DNA from: an uncultured Lachnospiraceae bacterium
GTDB taxonomy: Bacteria > Bacillota > Clostridia > Lachnospirales > Lachnospiraceae
Assembly: GCA_910585395.1 (NCBI GenBank)
Contig: CAJUCK010000045.1
Span: 1 to 8,325 of the forward strand
DNA: 8,325 bases
Direction: 5' to 3'
Shown here piece by piece: positions 1 to 7,487 of this stretch (position 1 is the first letter of the stretch; every line of letters starts with the position of its first letter). Below the pieces are notes generated by a model. The model was not told where the DNA came from and ran no database searches. It worked only from the letters and a program-made list of their open reading frames with translations. The translations under genes and the position numbers were made by a program.

Positions 1-11
1 GGTGTGAGACT

Positions 12-188
12 ATGTCAAATGTAATCGTTAAAGAAAACGAAACTTTGGATAGCGCTTTACGCAGATTCAAAAGAAACTGTGCCAAGGCAGGAATTCAGCA
101 GGAAATTCGTAAAAGAGAACATTACGAAAAGCCAAGCGTAAGACGTAAGAAAAAATCCGAAGCAGCTAGAAAGCGTAAATATAATTAA
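12..188 (+). CDS. rpsU: 30S ribosomal protein S21
   Basis: This encodes a complete 58-residue S21, a small basic protein of the 30S subunit that acts near the Shine-Dalgarno binding region during translation initiation. The protein begins [20 protein letters not shown], shows the family's central [23 protein letters not shown] stretch split across positions 20-45, and ends in a Lys/Arg-rich tail ([15 protein letters not shown]). The length is normal for the family. The ATG lies only 11 bases into the window, so the ribosome binding site (GGTGTGAG is visible) and the promoter are cut off. A strong intrinsic terminator begins 16 bases after the stop, so the gene is probably not co-transcribed with the operon that follows. 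I am very sure of this call. Confidence 0.97.
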   Translation: MSNVIVKENETLDSALRRFKRNCAKAGIQQEIRKREHYEKPSVRRKKKSEAARKRKYN

Positions 189-204
189 AAATTGTGTAAA
201 AGAA

Positions 205-244
205 TTCCGTATTTTCTGGACAGCAGAGAATACGGAGTTTTTTT
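205..244 (+). terminator. Intrinsic terminator of rpsU
   Basis: A 14-bp stem (205-218 pairing with 224-237, with two G-T wobbles) closes a 5-base GACAG loop and is followed directly by seven T residues (238-244). It lies 16 bases past the rpsU stop codon, the expected place for a rho-independent terminator. Confidence 0.93.
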
Positions 245-282
245 ATATAATTCAGAAAATAAAAATTTATCTCAAATGCTTA

Positions 283-345
283 CAAACTTCCATAAACAGA
301 ATAAAACTAATTTCTGGCATAGTTTCATTCTGTTATGGAATTTTG
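283..345. repeat. Long imperfect inverted repeat before the M48 operon
   Basis: Bases 288-309 pair with 320-340 through 20 base pairs, with one bulged A (near 294-296) and one A-C mismatch (303/326), around a 10-base loop (310-319). After one C-T mismatch (287/341), four more pairs (283-286 with 342-345) extend the stem. Only a short TTTT follows the main stem, so it is a poor second terminator for rpsU. It could be a 5' leader structure, an operator or a remnant of a mobile element. A perfect TATAAT lies upstream at 246-251 but has no properly spaced -35 box. A weaker pair, TTGGCA (343-348) and TATAGA (364-369) with a 15-base spacer, lies at its right edge. I cannot decide which, if either, starts operon transcription. 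Confidence 0.7.
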
Positions 346-392
346 GCAAATTTTGTGATAAAATATAGAAAAAAGCAGAGTGGAGGGATAAA

Positions 393-1073
393 GTGGGGAA
401 ACTTACGGAAATATTCAAATATGTGCGTGATAATGATGTGAAAGCTATAAACAAATCCATTAATGACGCAGGTCGTAAGCATCATGCGGCGTATATGACA
501 AATATGATGTTTTCCGATGATGTTAATATGAATTATCAGTTGCTGTCTGAAATTCAAAATGCAATTAATTCTTTTTATCGGGTAGTTAGTGAAAATTATT
601 TAATGAGAGAGGATGCACGAAATACACTTGAAAATCAGTGTCAAAGTACGGCTGTGCTTAAACAAAACTTTAAGATTTTAACTGATGAGCAGATATTTGA
701 ATTGGTATATCAGCAGGCAATGGAGTATTATTTTAAGATTGAAGTAACGAATGAATCCTGTTTTATTTCCTATTTTGAAGAGGCTGTACAATATCGGATT
801 ATATCTAATTTTTTACGAAGTGACGTGGAGCGTATTTTGAGAAAGATGTATGAAGATATAGAAATTGTTGTTGAGGATACGCGAAATATAGATTTTTTAA
901 TGAGAAATTACAAGAAAATAGATAGGTTTCATAATTTATATCATTTTATTTCAGAGCGATTAGCTGAAAACATACATAATGAAATATCGAAAGAGAGCAA
1001 GTTTGACGAGCAATATTTTATCACGGTCAGAAAAATAAGTTTTGTGTTGCAGCAGAATTTTTATGGAGGGTAG
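393..1073 (+). CDS. Hypothetical protein, first gene of M48 protease operon
   Basis: I do not recognise this 226-residue protein. The predicted start is a GTG, chosen because GGAGGG (382-387) lies 5 bases upstream; the next in-frame ATG would remove about 34 residues. It has no signal peptide, no membrane segment and no cysteine cluster, so it should be cytosolic. The sequence is rich in charged and aromatic residues and reads as mostly alpha-helical (for example DEQIFELVYQQAMEYYFK and DVERILRKMYEDIEIVVED). No catalytic motif is visible. The stop codon is 5 bases before the next gene's ATG, and that gene's ribosome binding site (GGAGGG, 1065-1070) lies at the 3' end of this one, so translation is probably coupled. 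The gene is AT-rich, unlike rpsU upstream and the glycosidase downstream. The coding call is firm, but the function is unknown. Confidence 0.85.
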   Translation: MGKLTEIFKYVRDNDVKAINKSINDAGRKHHAAYMTNMMFSDDVNMNYQLLSEIQNAINSFYRVVSENYLMREDARNTLENQCQSTAVLKQNFKILTDEQIFELVYQQAMEYYFKIEVTNESCFISYFEEAVQYRIISNFLRSDVERILRKMYEDIEIVVEDTRNIDFLMRNYKKIDRFHNLYHFISERLAENIHNEISKESKFDEQYFITVRKISFVLQQNFYGG

Positions 1074-1078
1074 TAATT

Positions 1079-1426
1079 ATGGATGAGTTCGGAATTGTCA
1101 CATCATTTAATCCGTTAGACGCTTTAGAAAGCATTTCCAAGATATATAATGCAAGACAATTGTCCAGGATAGAGGTTCAAAAGATACAAGCTCAAACCCA
1201 ATGTTATAATAAATGGTTAATGCAGCAGATCAATGAGAATAAGAAAGTTCGAGCACAATTGATAGTAGATATAGAAAATTATAGAAGACAGATAGAACGT
1301 ATTATGGATATAATTATACAGAACCCGGAAACAGCAATTATATTTAAAGATTTTTTTGATAGTTTGCTAAAAGCTAATAATGAATTGGCTGTAAGGATGA
1401 GTGAAATACGGATAAGAAGTAAATGA
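1079..1426 (+). CDS. Small coiled-coil hypothetical protein, second operon gene
   Basis: This 115-residue protein is not one I recognise. GGAGGG (1065-1070) lies 8 bases upstream of the ATG, which supports the start. After a short N-terminal segment (MDEFGIVTSFNPLDALESIS), the rest is a heptad-like, charged helical run from about residue 20 to the end, typical of a coiled coil. It has no signal peptide or membrane span. It is not a LemA protein, although LemA is a frequent HtpX neighbour: it lacks the N-terminal membrane anchor and the characteristic LemA helix signature. Its stop overlaps an ATG of the following reading frame (ATGA, 1423-1426), and the protease gene's likely start is 11 bases past the stop. 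This arrangement suggests a partner, adaptor or substrate of the protease, which is inference. Confidence 0.83.
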   Translation: MDEFGIVTSFNPLDALESISKIYNARQLSRIEVQKIQAQTQCYNKWLMQQINENKKVRAQLIVDIENYRRQIERIMDIIIQNPETAIIFKDFFDSLLKANNELAVRMSEIRIRSK

Positions 1427-1437
1427 GAGGGGATATT

Positions 1438-2349
1438 ATGAAATTTCAGGTTGTTAACATAGGTTTAATTATATCATTAATAATAAATTTTACTATTTCT
1501 TTTATGTTTGTGAGTTTATTCACAAATGATGCTGTATCAGGAGTAGGCATTACGCTGCTGATCTTTATATGTTCGATAGGTATCTTATATACACCAATTG
1601 GCGATTGGTGGTATAGAAGAGTTGTTTTCAATTTAAGGGAGCCTGCTGAAGCAGAAAAAAGAAGATTAATGCCAATTTATAATGAGATATATAGAAGAGC
1701 TTTATCAGTTTCTCCCCATTTATCCAGGGATATTAAAATATTTATTTATGACGATAATGATATTAATGCTTTTGCAATAGGTCTCAGGACAATTGCAGTA
1801 CATCGAGGAATGCTTGTTAATAATATATACGATAATGAAATAGCGGCTATTTTAGGACATGAGTTTGCGCATATAGCAAATGGAGATACGTTTTGTACTA
1901 TTTTAGCTTTTCAGAGCAATGTGATAGTGTCTGTTTTTAGAACTATATTTTCATTTTTAATGATGGTTACCGCTAAAATTATCGCATTTTGTGCGGCGCT
2001 TTTTTTTGAAACTGCTCGAGGCGCTGAAAATGCATTTACTGCAGTGGATGCCTGCGTTAGAGGAATTAGCTGGCTGATAGATAAAGTTGTTCTGATTTTG
2101 GTTTATATCAGCGTGATCATTGCCCAGTACAGTAGAAGGCAGCACGAGCTAGCAGCAGATAGTTATAGCGCTAAATTAGGATATGGACAGCCTATGATTC
2201 ATTTTTTTCAAAGATTTGAAGGAGTTGATATTACAAGCAATATGTTAAGTATTTCTCATTTATTATATGGAACACATCCGAGCATGCAGATAAGGATATC
2301 AAATTTACAGAATAGCATTAATTCGAATGTTACTGAACAATGGCGCTGA
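1438..2349 (+). CDS. HtpX-like M48 family membrane zinc metalloprotease
   Basis: A 303-residue integral membrane protease of family M48, whose HtpX members cleave misfolded or damaged membrane proteins at the cytoplasmic face. Two N-terminal membrane spans (about residues 8-28 and 36-53) precede the catalytic domain. The zinc site is HEFAH at 141-145 (His141, catalytic Glu142, His145), and the third ligand is Glu237 in HELAAD (236-241). Two more hydrophobic segments (about 162-189 and 208-231) lie between these motifs, as in HtpX. The length matches HtpX (about 290-300 aa). I chose ATG 1438 over the in-frame ATG at 1423 because AGAGGGGA (1426-1433) sits just upstream of 1438, while 1423 has only a weak site. 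I give no symbol: the HELAAD context differs from classical HtpX and its partners here are unknown. Family assignment is firm; the substrate is not known. Confidence 0.93.
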   Translation: MKFQVVNIGLIISLIINFTISFMFVSLFTNDAVSGVGITLLIFICSIGILYTPIGDWWYRRVVFNLREPAEAEKRRLMPIYNEIYRRALSVSPHLSRDIKIFIYDDNDINAFAIGLRTIAVHRGMLVNNIYDNEIAAILGHEFAHIANGDTFCTILAFQSNVIVSVFRTIFSFLMMVTAKIIAFCAALFFETARGAENAFTAVDACVRGISWLIDKVVLILVYISVIIAQYSRRQHELAADSYSAKLGYGQPMIHFFQRFEGVDITSNMLSISHLLYGTHPSMQIRISNLQNSINSNVTEQWR

Positions 2350-2385
2350 TTTTTTGCTGAAAATTTAAACGATTAAACAAAATTG

Positions 2386-2449
2386 ATATGCTTCTTTTTA
2401 TAGCAGACAGTTTTCTTAATTTGACTGCCTGTTATAAGAAGAAGCATAT
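2386..2449. terminator. Long hairpin after the M48 operon, probable terminator
   Basis: Bases 2386-2410 pair with 2425-2449 over 25 positions, with only one A-C mismatch and two G-T wobbles, around a 14-base loop (2411-2424). The hairpin starts 37 bases after the protease stop and ends in TTTT (2449-2452), so it can serve as a rho-independent terminator, though the U-tract is short. On the other strand the stem is also followed by a T-rich stretch, so it could work in both directions. A perfect 9-base inverted repeat, GATTAAACA (2371-2379) and TGTTTAATC (2472-2480), encloses it. The stem is longer than most terminators need, so a small mobile-element remnant is an alternative. Confidence 0.6.
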
Positions 2450-2452
2450 TTT

Positions 2453-2615
2453 ATGGATTAAAGCAAAAATATGTTTAATCTTGAAGATAGAAAATAAGAT
2501 AAAAAGCCATATATAATTCAGTTTAAAAAATTGCTATAAGTAGAAAATAATACTCTTTTTTTCAGTAGAAATGAGATAGATAATAAAATTATAGTATGAA
2601 AAAGGAGGAAAGTGA
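2453..2615 (+). promoter_or_regulatory. AT-rich leader of the GH127 gene with ribosome binding site
   Basis: This very AT-rich stretch must hold the promoter of the glycosidase gene, because a hairpin separates it from the operon upstream. The ribosome binding site is clear: AGGAGG (2603-2608), 7 bases before ATG 2616. Promoter candidates are weak: TAAAAT (2584-2589) with TTCAGT (2561-2566) at 17 bases, or TATAGT (2590-2595) without a good -35. The 10-mer TAGAAAATAA occurs at 2488-2497 and again at 2541-2550, with a partial copy at 2566. I saw no convincing catabolite-response (cre) element and no riboswitch. Confidence 0.4.
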
Positions 2616-5600
2616 ATGAAACGAAAATTATTGGCTTTGGCACTTAGTCTTGCAATGGTATTTACCGTTATGCCGGCAGAGTCGCTGCAGGCAGAGCAGG
2701 CAGGCAAAGAGGCGCCATTAGCGGAGCAGGATGCAGGAACAGAAGAACTGGGTGAAAATGTGGCACGGACAGCGAAAGCAGATGCCGCTCATACAAATGT
2801 GTGGGGAATTTCAACAAACGCCATTAATGATGGCGTACAGGCGACAGCAGCCGATACCAGTTGGAATAGCTGGGGTGCAGATGCTGCACTTTATCCGATG
2901 CCAGTCACACTTACTTGGCAGTCAGATTATACGTTAAGTGGTATGCGTGTCATGTGGTGGGCAGATACCGTAGAAACAGATGTAGAAGGAGGCGTAGCAT
3001 TCCCTAAGAGTGCAGAGGTGGAATATCTGGATGAGGACGGCGAGACCTGGCATTCAATTTCAGCAGTAGGCGTGGAACATGGCGGTGCTGAAGGAGCAGA
3101 CGGTGTATGGAATGCAGTGACATTTCCGCAAAAGATTACTACTAGAAGCCTTCGCATGAAAGTACAGCGCAGTGGAACAGATACCAATGGAGTTGGAATC
3201 AGCGAATGGGAAGTCTTTGGAAGTAAAGTTACAGACAAGCTTCAGGGAGCTGTTGTCACTGGAGACAACGGGCTTGCAGAAAATGGAGAAAATGAATATA
3301 CTGCTGCAGCAGTGCCAAGTGAGATGACAGAGAGTTCAACATTTGAGTGGTCTGTTTCTCCGGCAGGTGTGGTACAGATCACGGGTCCGGCAACTGGGAC
3401 GAACGTCAAGGTAAAGGCGGTAAAGCCAGGAAAGGCAGTACTGAAACTGAAGGTTTCAAACGGCGGTATCATCAAAGAAAAAGAGATCAATATCCATGTG
3501 GAAGGTTTAGAGGAAATTGTGGCTTATGAGACTGCGACAGCTGCGGGAACAGCGCCGATTTTACCAGATTCCGTGGTTGCCAAGGGATTGGTGTTTGACG
3601 ACCCCACACCGTCTCTTATGACAGCCAACAATAATGTTGATTTGGGAGAAACGTTTGATTCTAAATTGATTCCAGTTACATGGGAGAAAGTTGACGCGTC
3701 AAGTTATAGCGCTGATAAGGTTGGAAAAACTTTTGAAGTGCAGGGCAAGGCAGAACATGATGGGAAAAAATACGATGCAGTGGCAAAAATCACAGTAAAA
3801 AAGCCTTCTGCAGCAGCAGAGTCCAATCGTTCTGTTACCTTTGAAAATGTACAGCTGAACGATAATTTCTGGGCTCCCAAGCAGGAGACAAACGCTTTGG
3901 CTTCTCTGGATAAGGCTATTTTAGAAATCGGCAAGGCATCTGGCGGGGAGCCTAACTTTGACAATGCAATCAAGAAACTGAATGGAGAAGAATACGAAGC
4001 GTTTAAGGGATTTGTATTCCAGGATTCAGACATTTACAAGAGTATAGAAGCTATTTCCTATACCCTTTCTGCTACGCAGAACGACACAGGTGCAGAAATT
4101 ACGGCACAAAGACAGAAGCTTGAAGAAAAATTAAACAGCTGGATTGAGAAAATTGAGAAAGTTCAGTATGCGGACGGCTATATTGACACATTCTTTACCC
4201 TGCGGAGTACCGAATATTCAGGCGGAGAGTCAACAGGAACACATCGCTGGAAGAACTTTTCCAATCACGAAATGTACAATGCAGGTCATTTCTTGGAGTC
4301 TGTAGTAGCTTACACACGTTACAGAGAAGGTATAGGCAAGCCGGATTACAGACTTTATGTGGCAGGCAAACGTTTTGCAGATGAGATTGTTACTTTGTTT
4401 GGAGAGAACGGAAGCCGCCATGAGGTACCCGGACATGAAGAAATTGAACTTGCCCTTGTAAAATTCGGTAAACTTGCTGAAGAATACGAAGGAGAGGGCG
4501 CAGGACAGAACTATTATAACACAGCAAAAATCTTTATAGACAGACGTGGAGAAGCTGAATACGATGAGGAAACTGGTGAAGTGATCAGCAACCCCAGAGA
4601 CAGCGGGTATTTTGGACACACATATTCTCAGGATAAAACACCATTTAAAGATGAAGTAAATGCAAAAGGGCATTCTGTACGTGCAGGTTATTTCTATGCG
4701 GGCATTACAGATGTGGCATCTACGTTAGATGAGGGTGATAAAGACAGAGCAGATTATTTAAAGAGCCTGGATCGGATCTGGAATTCTGTTACAAATAAGA
4801 AGACCTATATTACAGGTGGCATTGGTACTACTGCTCCCAGCAGCGATTCAGAAGGATTTGGAGATGACTATGTGCTGCCCAATGACCAGTCTTATTGTGA
4901 AATTTGCGCAGCAATCTCTATGGCAAACTGGAACCAGAGAATGAATCTTCTGTATGAAGATGGAAAATATGCAGACAGTGTGGAAAAAGCATTGTACAAT
5001 GCAGTTTTGGTTGGAACAAACCTGGATGGAAACCGTTTCTACTACAGCACTTTGCTGGAGGCAAAGACTGGAAATAGACGTTCAGAATGGTTTGCATGTG
5101 CATGCTGCCCACCTAATCTGATGCGTACCATAGCAGCATTGAGCGGTTATATGTACACAGTACATAACAATGATGTATTTGTAAATATGTATGTTGGAAG
5201 CAAGGGAAATACCACTGTAAGCGGAACCAACGTAGAATTAGTGCAGGAAACAGATTATCCATGGAATGGAGCGGTTAAGCTCACAGTTAATCCGCAGCAG
5301 TCCAAGGCATTTGCATTGAACGTGCGTATCCCTGGCTGGGTAGAAGAGCAGAGCAACAAGAATGTTGTAATTAAAGTAAATGGTACTGTTGTCAACGCAC
5401 CAGTGGCAAAAGGTTATGCGTCTGTCAATCGTACCTGGAACAAAGGTGATATTGTTACTGTTGACATTCCAATGGAAGTTCGCAAGACAGAAGCAGATCC
5501 AAATGTCACCACCAATGAGGGAAGAATTGCACTGCAGAGAGGACCGATTGTATATTGTCTGGAGAAAGCTGGCAATGCACAACTGAATCCTGAAATTGAG

Positions 5601-7400
5601 GAATTTGATCCATTAAAGGTTGTTATTCCCAGAAACGCTAAGTTTAAAGCAAGCTATAATAAGAATTTGCTGAAAGGTGTGGTAGAGCTTACTGGAGATG
5701 TAAAATACAGCCTGTATGGAGAGCTCTTGCCTGTAAAGGTTCAGGCGGTTCCTTATTATGCATGGAATAACCGTGGGGATGATGCAGATTATGTACCAGG
5801 AGAGGTTGACAAAAGTTCTTCTAAAATGTTGATTTGGACCATGGCGGATGAGGCAAAAGCAGAGGCAGTTGCCGGTGCGGCAGATGATGCAGCTCCTGAC
5901 GCTAAGGTAAGTGCAGATAAGACATATAGTGGGGCACGCATTGAGGGTGTTCATGATACTTCTTTTGAGCCGGCGTCTTCTTCTATGGGTGATGGACTGG
6001 GATGGAGCAACTGGACAGTACCAAGAGATACGACAGAGCACTGGCTGATGTATGAATGGGACAAAGAGATTACTACCAAGCAGATGCAGATTTACTGGTA
6101 TGATAATTATTGGAACCGCATTCCAGGTTCTTTGAAAGTACATGGAAACTGGCAGGATGCGGTTATGAAACAGAAATATGAAGAAGTTGTGGAAGTAGAT
6201 CAGTACAATACCATTGATATAGATGAGATCACCACAAAGGCAATCCGGCTGCTTATGACTGTAAATCTGGAACAAGAGGGCACACAATCCATAGGTGTTT
6301 ACCGTTGGAAAGTAATGCTGGATAAAGACAGCGTTGCCAATAATGTTGTAAATATGATTAATAAGATTGGAACTGTTGAGGCAACACTTGCCAGCAGAAA
6401 ACTGATTTATGATGCGCGTATGGCATACGATTCTCTGGCAGAGGAGCTGAAAGCGAAGGTTACCAATTATGACAAATTGACAAAGGCAGAGACAGACTAC
6501 AAAAATATCAGTACCAATGCTGCCAAACCAGTAGAAGATTTAATCAGAAAGATTGGAACAGTACAGGCAACAAATGTCAGCAAGAAGCTGATTGAAGATG
6601 CACGTAATGCGTATAATAATCTGACATTGGCTCAGAAGGCCGCAGTGTCCAATTACAATGTTTTGTTAGAAGCAGAAGATAAATTCATAGAGTTGGGCGG
6701 CGCAGACATGATACCGGAGCCGACAGTCATAGATATTGCAGGAGCAAAAGTAGATGCAATTCCGGCTCAGGTATATAAAAACAAAGCATTGACGCCATCA
6801 GTAAAAGTAATCTGCAATGGAAAGACATTGGTAAACGGCACCGATTATACTGCAAGTTACAGCAACAATAAAAATATCGGAACCGCTACAGTGACCCTGA
6901 CTGGAAAAGGAAATTATAAAGGTACCATTACAGCAAACTTTAGTATTATCGTTAAGAAAAATGCATCATATACGGTAGGAAATTACAAATATAAGATTAC
7001 CAAAGCTGATATGAAAGGAAAAGGCACTGTAACCTTGACTGGAATAAAGAACAGTTCTGTCAAAAATAAATTGAAGAAGATCAGTGTCAATGACACTGTG
7101 ACGATTGGCGGTAAAAAGTTTGGAATTACAGCTATCGGCAACAATGCATTCTCTGGATGCAAGAATGCTGCCAGCGCAGTAATCGGTAAGAAAGTTACTA
7201 AGATTGGTTCAAAAGTCTTCTACAATTGTAAGAAGCTTAAGAAAATCAATATTAAAGCTGTTGGTTTAAAATCTGTTGGCAAGAATACCTTGAAGAATAT
7301 TCATAAGAGTGCAGTTATCACCGTTCCAAAGAAAAAGCTGAAAGCATATAAGAAGATTCTAAAGTCTAAAGGACAGAAGAAAACAGTTAAAATAAAATAA
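2616..7400 (+). CDS. Secreted multidomain GH127-type beta-L-arabinofuranosidase
   Basis: A 1594-residue exported glycosidase expected to release beta-L-arabinofuranose from plant glycans. Order: signal peptide (1-26, cleavage likely after SLQA); galactose-binding/F5-8C-like domain (about 50-202); two Ig-like domains (about 209-297 and 301-396); GH127 catalytic domain (about 405-1080); second galactose-binding-like domain (about 1090-1235); two 62-residue FIVAR-like helical repeats (about 1242-1367, 24 of 45 aligned residues identical); Ig-like repeat with GTATVTLTGKGNYKG (1372-1448); Lys-rich BspA/LRR_5-like tail (about 1450-1594). By analogy with Bifidobacterium HypBA1 (Glu322, Glu338, Cys340, Cys417, Cys418), I assign acid/base Glu746, zinc ligands Glu762, Cys764, Cys830 and Cys831, and nucleophile Cys830. 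The Glu746-Glu762-Cys764 spacing is the same as in HypBA1. No LPXTG motif ends the protein. GH146, or another specificity within GH127, remains possible. AGGAGG sets the start, and the gene appears to be transcribed alone. Confidence 0.93.
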   Translation: MKRKLLALALSLAMVFTVMPAESLQAEQAGKEAPLAEQDAGTEELGENVARTAKADAAHTNVWGISTNAINDGVQATAADTSWNSWGADAALYPMPVTLTWQSDYTLSGMRVMWWADTVETDVEGGVAFPKSAEVEYLDEDGETWHSISAVGVEHGGAEGADGVWNAVTFPQKITTRSLRMKVQRSGTDTNGVGISEWEVFGSKVTDKLQGAVVTGDNGLAENGENEYTAAAVPSEMTESSTFEWSVSPAGVVQITGPATGTNVKVKAVKPGKAVLKLKVSNGGIIKEKEINIHVEGLEEIVAYETATAAGTAPILPDSVVAKGLVFDDPTPSLMTANNNVDLGETFDSKLIPVTWEKVDASSYSADKVGKTFEVQGKAEHDGKKYDAVAKITVKKPSAAAESNRSVTFENVQLNDNFWAPKQETNALASLDKAILEIGKASGGEPNFDNAIKKLNGEEYEAFKGFVFQDSDIYKSIEAISYTLSATQNDTGAEITAQRQKLEEKLNSWIEKIEKVQYADGYIDTFFTLRSTEYSGGESTGTHRWKNFSNHEMYNAGHFLESVVAYTRYREGIGKPDYRLYVAGKRFADEIVTLFGENGSRHEVPGHEEIELALVKFGKLAEEYEGEGAGQNYYNTAKIFIDRRGEAEYDEETGEVISNPRDSGYFGHTYSQDKTPFKDEVNAKGHSVRAGYFYAGITDVASTLDEGDKDRADYLKSLDRIWNSVTNKKTYITGGIGTTAPSSDSEGFGDDYVLPNDQSYCEICAAISMANWNQRMNLLYEDGKYADSVEKALYNAVLVGTNLDGNRFYYSTLLEAKTGNRRSEWFACACCPPNLMRTIAALSGYMYTVHNNDVFVNMYVGSKGNTTVSGTNVELVQETDYPWNGAVKLTVNPQQSKAFALNVRIPGWVEEQSNKNVVIKVNGTVVNAPVAKGYASVNRTWNKGDIVTVDIPMEVRKTEADPNVTTNEGRIALQRGPIVYCLEKAGNAQLNPEIEEFDPLKVVIPRNAKFKASYNKNLLKGVVELTGDVKYSLYGELLPVKVQAVPYYAWNNRGDDADYVPGEVDKSSSKMLIWTMADEAKAEAVAGAADDAAPDAKVSADKTYSGARIEGVHDTSFEPASSSMGDGLGWSNWTVPRDTTEHWLMYEWDKEITTKQMQIYWYDNYWNRIPGSLKVHGNWQDAVMKQKYEEVVEVDQYNTIDIDEITTKAIRLLMTVNLEQEGTQSIGVYRWKVMLDKDSVANNVVNMINKIGTVEATLASRKLIYDARMAYDSLAEELKAKVTNYDKLTKAETDYKNISTNAAKPVEDLIRKIGTVQATNVSKKLIEDARNAYNNLTLAQKAAVSNYNVLLEAEDKFIELGGADMIPEPTVIDIAGAKVDAIPAQVYKNKALTPSVKVICNGKTLVNGTDYTASYSNNKNIGTATVTLTGKGNYKGTITANFSIIVKKNASYTVGNYKYKITKADMKGKGTVTLTGIKNSSVKNKLKKISVNDTVTIGGKKFGITAIGNNAFSGCKNAASAVIGKKVTKIGSKVFYNCKKLKKINIKAVGLKSVGKNTLKNIHKSAVITVPKKKLKAYKKILKSKGQKKTVKIK

Positions 7401-7426
7401 GCTTAAATTTTGGTGAAGCTGATTGG

Positions 7427-7462
7427 AAACGCTCCCTGTATGTATATGCAGGGGGCGTTTTT
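7427..7462 (+). terminator. Intrinsic terminator of the GH127 gene
   Basis: A 12-bp stem (7427-7438 pairing with 7449-7460, with one T-G wobble) closes a 10-base loop and ends in a five-T run (7458-7462). It is GC-rich near the loop and lies 26 bases after the glycosidase stop, so it should separate that gene from spoIIIAA. Confidence 0.92.
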
Positions 7463-7487
7463 CTGCCATAAATCAAGAATTTTCTAG

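Noticed and set aside
1079..1426. LemA family protein, a common neighbour of HtpX
   Set aside because: The protein has no N-terminal membrane anchor and none of the conserved LemA helix residues; it is also shorter than LemA.
1423..1437. Upstream ATG as the start of the M48 protease (ATGA overlap with the preceding stop)
   Set aside because: The overlap is attractive, but no good Shine-Dalgarno sequence precedes 1423, while AGAGGGGA sits just upstream of 1438. The five extra residues (MRGDI) are also encoded by that Shine-Dalgarno region.
2596..2619. Seven-codon mini-ORF overlapping the GH127 start (MKKEESE then stop)
   Set aside because: It has no ribosome binding site of its own and merely reads through the AGGAGG of the real gene. 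It is most likely chance, although its stop does overlap the ATG.
4230..4673. Minus-strand open frame of 147 codons with some hydrophobic stretches
   Set aside because: It is antisense to the GH127 catalytic domain with no supporting motif or context, so it is a shadow of the real frame.
5613..6287. Minus-strand open frame of 224 codons inside the glycosidase gene
   Set aside because: It lies wholly within the GH127 coding region, has no recognisable motif, and its Cys/His/Ile-rich composition is typical of an antisense shadow. The sense strand carries clear conserved domains.
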